Source: Gemmatimonadota bacterium (GTDB lineage Bacteria; Gemmatimonadota; Gemmatimonadetes; Longimicrobiales; Gaopeijiaceae). Taken from it: DNA of 37,335 nt. Each line of letters begins with the position of its first letter. Within the stretch, counting starts at the first letter, position 1. Shown here piece by piece: positions 34,177-37,335 of this stretch. Below the pieces are notes generated by a model. It did not search any database. It was not told where the DNA came from and saw only the letters and a program-made list of their open reading frames with translations. A program made the translations under genes and the position numbers. The stretch lies in the NCBI GenBank assembly GCA_003248075.1, contig QJYK01000282.1, forward strand, positions 1 through 37,335, given 5' to 3'.

Positions 34177-34950
34177 TCATCCGAAGAGGGCCCGCACGGT
34201 GACGAAGACGATCGACGGTCCGAGCAGGCACCCGAGTCCCGTATAGAAGGTGGCGGTCATCGCGCCATAGGGGACCAGCTCCGGATCAGTGGCTGCGAGT
34301 CCCCCGGCCACGCCGCTGGTCGTGCCCATCAGGCCTCCGTACACCATCGCGGAGCGAGGGTTGTCGAGGCCGATCGGCCGGGCGACGAACGGCGTGGCGG
34401 TCATGACCAGCATCGATTTGACCAACCCCGCGGCGATGCTGAGCGCGATGACCTCGGAGGAGGCACCGATCGCCGTGCCGGTGACCGGACCCACGATGTA
34501 CGTCGCCGCCCCGGCGCCGAGCGTGGTCATGCTGACCGGGTCCCGATAGCCGAACCCCCAGGCCACCGCGGCGCCGACCGCGAAGGAGGCCAGCACGCCC
34601 ACCAGGAGTGAGACCATCGCGCCGACCCCCGCCTTCCGGATCTCGTCGATGCTGACCCCGAACGCGGTGGCCACGATCGCCAGGTCGCGGATCATCGCAC
34701 CACCCATGAGGCCGACTCCCGCGAGGATCGGCACGTCCGCCAGCCCCTGGGTTCCTCCCGTGACCGTGCCCCCGACCCAGGCGAGCACGAGCCCGGTCAG
34801 GATAGCGATCGCGGACCCGTGGATCCGGCCCCCCGTGAGTCGATCCGAGACCACATAGGAGAGCCAGACGACCAAGCCCACGAACGTGAAGGCGCTCACC
34901 AGCCCGTTTCGCACGAAAACGTCGGAGAGGGTCTCCCACAGGGTGCTCAC
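34177..34950 (-). CDS. madM: Malonate transporter subunit MadM
   Basis: A 257-residue, highly hydrophobic protein with about eight or more membrane helices, matching MadM of the MadLM sodium:malonate symporter in length and motifs (FVGLVVWLSYVVSDRLTGGRIHGSAIAILTGL; LGAGAATYIVGPVTGTAIGASSEVIALSIAAG; YGGLMGTTSGVAGGLAATDPELVPYGAM). It works with MadL in the inner membrane to import malonate. The start is a GTG at 34950 with GGGAGAGGGAG upstream, and the sequence GTGA makes a 4-base overlap with the madL stop, so the two are translationally coupled. Longer upstream reading in this frame would overlap madL and is rejected. Confidence 0.92.
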   Translation of the reverse strand: MSTLWETLSDVFVRNGLVSAFTFVGLVVWLSYVVSDRLTGGRIHGSAIAILTGLVLAWVGGTVTGGTQGLADVPILAGVGLMGGAMIRDLAIVATAFGVSIDEIRKAGVGAMVSLLVGVLASFAVGAAVAWGFGYRDPVSMTTLGAGAATYIVGPVTGTAIGASSEVIALSIAAGLVKSMLVMTATPFVARPIGLDNPRSAMVYGGLMGTTSGVAGGLAATDPELVPYGAMTATFYTGLGCLLGPSIVFVTVRALFG

Positions 34951-35372
34951 GCTCCCTCTCCCGGTCCGTCGGGGTCCCGCTGCGGCGCTCCCACCCGGCT
35001 CAACGGAGGCACCAGGACGAAGCCGAGCATGACGGCGAGCACGCCGGCGAGGATCGCGGCCGGCCCTCCCGCGAGGGCTGCGACCACGTTCTGCTTGGCG
35101 GCCATGGCGACCACGACCGGGATGTAGATGGCGCTCCAGAAGAGCACGCCTCGCTCCGTGACCGGGCTCAGGCGCCCGCGCTTCCGGAGTCCGTCCGAGA
35201 GCAGGATCATGAGCAGCATCGCGATGCCGACGCCGCCCACGTTCGCCTGGACTCCGATCAGCTGGCCGATCACGTCTCCGACGAACAGCCCCGCGAGCAG
35301 GCAGCCGCACAGGAAGGCGACCCCGTAGATGACCACGGCCGACTCCGGAAGGGGTGGAAGCGTGGCAGCCAT
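34947..35372 (-). CDS. madL: Malonate transporter subunit MadL
   Basis: A 141-residue membrane protein with about four helices. The motif IYGVAFLCGCLLAGLFVGDVIGQLIGVQANVGGVGIAMLLMILLSDGLRKRG followed by GVLFWSAIYIPVVVAMAAKQNVVAAL is the signature of MadL. The length fits the family. It forms the small subunit of the MadLM symporter. The ATG at 35372 begins the operon madL-madM-matB-redoxin. The stop overlaps the GTG of madM. The C-terminus (RDPDGPGEGA) is soluble. No clear promoter is seen in the 89 bases upstream. Confidence 0.92.
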   Translation of the reverse strand: MAATLPPLPESAVVIYGVAFLCGCLLAGLFVGDVIGQLIGVQANVGGVGIAMLLMILLSDGLRKRGRLSPVTERGVLFWSAIYIPVVVAMAAKQNVVAALAGGPAAILAGVLAVMLGFVLVPPLSRVGAPQRDPDGPGEGA

Positions 35373-35421
35373 AGTCGACGGGATCGGGCGTGCGCGTCAA
35401 CTCGGGCACGTAGCGGGGCGG

Positions 35422-35440
35422 CCCGCGCTCGCCGCGCGGG
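35422..35440. terminator. GC-rich hairpin between the FMN_bind-like and mad operons
   Basis: CCCGCGC (35422-35428) and GCGCGGG (35434-35440) form a perfect 7-bp stem with a five-base loop. It begins about 20 bases after the stop of the gene at 35462 on the minus strand. No T-tract follows, so termination would be of the hairpin-only type. Confidence 0.4.
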
Positions 35441-35461
35441 TGGCAGTCGGGTTTGGAGCCC

Positions 35462-36052
35462 CTACGGGGCGTACAGCACGTCGTACAGGACCAGACCGCG
35501 ATGGACCGCCTGCGCGACCACCCCGGCCATGTAGTGCGGCATCTCCCCCAGATCCGCGGAGGTCAGTGCCGCCACCGCTGTCCGGGGATCGTCCCCCGGA
35601 CGCAATCCCCCGAAGCCGCGCATGAGTCCACTCCGCAGCGCGGCGAGCACCCACGGCTTGGTCTCCACCGTGGCCTTGGTGACGACCGCTTCACGGAGGC
35701 CGCCCTCGGGCGTCATCGAGAGTCCCACCTCGACGGGTCCGTGCTGGTTGTTGACCTGTGCGAAGAAGGTCACCCCCACCAGGTCGCCGTTGGCATCCTC
35801 ACCCAGGTAGAACTTGAATTCTTCCTCATCGGGCTCGAACCCACCCTCGGCGCGGATCCGGTCGAAATCGAATCGGCCCACGTTGACGGTGCGTACGAAA
35901 AACTGGCGTGCCCCGGGCATCGATGCGCGGATGACGTCTGCTTGCTTCTGCAGGACGACGGTCGGGGTGATGTGCCTCGGGACGGCTCCCACGAGGACGA
36001 GAAGCGCCGTTCCGGCCGAGAAGGCCGCCGGGAAGATGCGATTTCCCTTCAT
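35462..36052 (-). CDS. Exported FMN_bind-like protein
   Basis: A 196-residue protein with an N-terminal hydrophobic segment (about residues 7-24), probably a signal anchor. The rest resembles the FMN_bind domain of RnfG/NqrC-like proteins in layout: a start with QADVIRASMPGARQFF, the central strand pair GDLVGVTFFAQVNNQHGPVEVGLSMTPEGGLREAVV, then a C-terminal helix after LTSADLGEMPHYMAG. The canonical SGATxT flavinylation motif is absent, so covalent FMN is doubtful. The ATG at 36052 overlaps the stop of the upstream membrane-protein gene (ATGA). Family assignment is tentative. Confidence 0.6.
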   Translation of the reverse strand: MKGNRIFPAAFSAGTALLVLVGAVPRHITPTVVLQKQADVIRASMPGARQFFVRTVNVGRFDFDRIRAEGGFEPDEEEFKFYLGEDANGDLVGVTFFAQVNNQHGPVEVGLSMTPEGGLREAVVTKATVETKPWVLAALRSGLMRGFGGLRPGDDPRTAVAALTSADLGEMPHYMAGVVAQAVHRGLVLYDVLYAP

Positions 36053-36615
36053 TGCTCCACTCCTGCAGTCGAGGTGGCGGTCGGGATCGCGGCCCTCAGC
36101 ACGCCCAGGAAGACCGCGACGTACGCTGCGGCCATGAGCCAACCGGAGCCGATCGTGAGCCATGCGAAGCCGGGGAAGCCGGCCTTCATCAGCCACTGTC
36201 CCGAGAAGTCCAGGGCACCCGAGCCGAATGCGCCGACGATGACGGTGTTGCGCCAGGTCGCGCTCCAATCCAGGCCCAGCACCAGGAGCGTCTGCAGCGC
36301 CGCCACGATGGCGTAGATCATGATGTGGATGTGGCTGTCCTGGATCAGCAGTGCGGTGTCCACTCGATGTGATTCGCCGGACATCGAGCCCAGGTCCAGG
36401 GGCTGGGTGGAGCTCTGGCTCGCGTCGGGCAGCGCGTCCATACGCATCGACTCTCGCGGCGCGTAGGTCGCGCTGACCTGGGCGGGCGTCAGGCCCGCCC
36501 AATCCCTGACCATGAGGAATGCGAATACGTACGCGTAGCCGAGCAGGGCCATGAACAACACGGCGGCGAGGCGCACCGACGGGTCGGTGGCACGCAGGCG
36601 GTACAGACCGTTCAT
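36049..36615 (-). CDS. Membrane protein of unknown function, four predicted helices
   Basis: A 188-residue protein. The first helix (about residues 14-36) is followed by a roughly 55-residue hydrophilic loop rich in Ser, Met and Asp. Helix two starts just after DSHIHIMIYAIV (about 93-115), with helix three near 122-138 and helix four near 150-175. The two His in SHIHIM at the edge of helix two are candidate heme or metal ligands, but nothing proves this. I do not recognise the family. It overlaps the FMN_bind-like gene by four bases and follows the beta-barrel gene by 8 bases, so all three are probably one operon working across the cell envelope. Confidence 0.75.
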   Translation of the reverse strand: MNGLYRLRATDPSVRLAAVLFMALLGYAYVFAFLMVRDWAGLTPAQVSATYAPRESMRMDALPDASQSSTQPLDLGSMSGESHRVDTALLIQDSHIHIMIYAIVAALQTLLVLGLDWSATWRNTVIVGAFGSGALDFSGQWLMKAGFPGFAWLTIGSGWLMAAAYVAVFLGVLRAAIPTATSTAGVEQ

Positions 36616-36623
36616 TCCGGCTC

Positions 36624-37335
36624 CTAGAAGGTGGTCACGAGTTGGATCACGTAGCGGACGGCCGACGCATGGAACCCGTCCGAGTCCTCGTATATCGGCA
36701 CGGACGAGTGATCCAGGCGCGCTTCGGCGCGGAGCTGGAAGCGGGGGATCCGGAAGGTCGTGTGCTCCACGTTCGCGAAAATCCCCTCCTGACCCACACC
36801 GACGAAGACGGTGGGGCTGAACGTCAGCGAACGGAGCGTCTGCGACGTGCCCGTGCGCGCCCCGTCGCGGTCGCGGAAGGTCTCACCCCGGATCGTGGCG
36901 CCCAGATTGCGCCCGAGTCGACGGAATATCGTGATCGTGGCTCCCGACCAGCGCGCGTCACCGCCATTCTCCAGCACGCCGCGGTCGCCACCGAGGTTGA
37001 GCTCGCCGGCGAGGATCCAGTTGTGTTCGGGCTCCCACGCGTAGTCCACGGAGAGGAGGAATCGGTCGTGGACGTCCCCGGCCTCGCCCTCGCCGCCCAG
37101 CAGGCCGCTCACTCCCAGACTCGAGGACTCGGTCGGGATGAGCCCGAGGCGTAGGCCTCCCGTCTTCGCGTGGTTCTCGTCCATCTGGGCGTCCCAGCCG
37201 TTCCCGGCGATGCCCGTGATGTCGACCCTGGGCGTGACGGACCAGCGCCCCACGATGCCGACCATCTTGGCGGGTCGAGCGAGCTCGAAGTTGAAGCTCG
37301 ATGATGCCTGGAAGTTGAGCGGCTCGTCGTCCCGC
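36624..37335 (-). CDS. Outer-membrane beta-barrel protein, 5' end outside window
   Basis: The frame is open from the window edge to the stop at 36624; the visible part is 236 residues. It consists of alternating hydrophobic strands (for example LRLGLIPTESSSLGVSGLLGG, FLLSVDYAWEPEHNWILAGEL, TITIFRRLGRNLGATIRGE, VGQEGIFANVEHTTF) and ends in Phe (VIQLVTTF), as for proteins inserted by the Bam machinery. The beginning of the visible part (EPLNFQASSSFNFELARPAKM) shows the gene continues upstream. It looks like a porin-like barrel of 8 or more strands visible. It heads the group with the membrane protein and FMN_bind-like protein. An ATG at 37265 is internal. Confidence 0.8.
   Translation of the reverse strand, partial: RDDEPLNFQASSSFNFELARPAKMVGIVGRWSVTPRVDITGIAGNGWDAQMDENHAKTGGLRLGLIPTESSSLGVSGLLGGEGEAGDVHDRFLLSVDYAWEPEHNWILAGELNLGGDRGVLENGGDARWSGATITIFRRLGRNLGATIRGETFRDRDGARTGTSQTLRSLTFSPTVFVGVGQEGIFANVEHTTFRIPRFQLRAEARLDHSSVPIYEDSDGFHASAVRYVIQLVTTF

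Overview
The window is GC-rich and densely coded, with 31 protein genes, no RNA genes, no CRISPR array and no mobile element. No stretch longer than about 200 bases lacks a gene. The gene content points to Gemmatimonadota, with Acidobacteriota as the alternative. The evidence is two PadR-regulator/ADOP-type orphan ABC permease cassettes, a DUF5916 outer-membrane protein, an ASPIC/UnbV repeat protein, and many exported peptidases and lipoproteins. This placement is inferred from gene families; there is no marker gene in the window.

Layout. 1-6972 (minus strand): a partial AsmA-like protein, an exported S9 prolyl-oligopeptidase-type peptidase, an FG-GAP/ASPIC protein, and a fumarylacetoacetate-hydrolase-fold protein that carries a signal peptide. 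7125-12203: a DAO-type FAD oxidoreductase, two tandem paralogous genes of unknown function, a PLP aminotransferase and an exported M20 peptidase. 12223-21321: two PadR-ADOP cassettes pointing away from each other, each with an inverted repeat upstream of padR. Between them lie a UPF0316 membrane protein, an M49 lipoprotein peptidase and a small Ig-like lipoprotein. 21427-29570: a serine beta-lactamase-family hydrolase, DUF5916, NamZ-type muramidase, a TetR regulator facing a TPR protein across a well-formed promoter/operator region, and two tandem paralogous small lipoproteins. 29767-32016: an M28B (glutamate carboxypeptidase II-like) peptidase. 32047-35372 (minus strand): madL-madM-matB plus a redoxin. 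35462-37335 (minus strand): an outer-membrane beta-barrel (cut by the window edge), a four-helix membrane protein and an FMN_bind-like protein, with overlapping or nearly touching genes.

The main discovery is the redoxin at 32047-32664. Its reading frame is interrupted by a single TGA exactly where homologues carry the first Cys of a CPxC active site. The frame continues with all expected downstream motifs. A 7-bp hairpin with a GGU loop starts 14 bases after the TGA, with the loop 21 bases after it, as expected for a bacterial SECIS element. I read it as a selenoprotein with a Sec-x-x-Cys site, translationally coupled to the malonyl-CoA synthetase gene of a malonate-uptake operon. A standard annotation would break it into two fragments.

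How the genes work together: most products are exported or membrane-bound and fit a life of degrading external peptides and cell-wall fragments (S9, M20, M28, M49, NamZ, serine hydrolase). The mad operon would import malonate and activate it to malonyl-CoA; no malonyl-CoA decarboxylase is present here. Several plus-strand genes have -10-like hexamers (TATCTT, TACCCT) at 6-7 bases before the ATG and no clear Shine-Dalgarno, suggesting leaderless transcripts.
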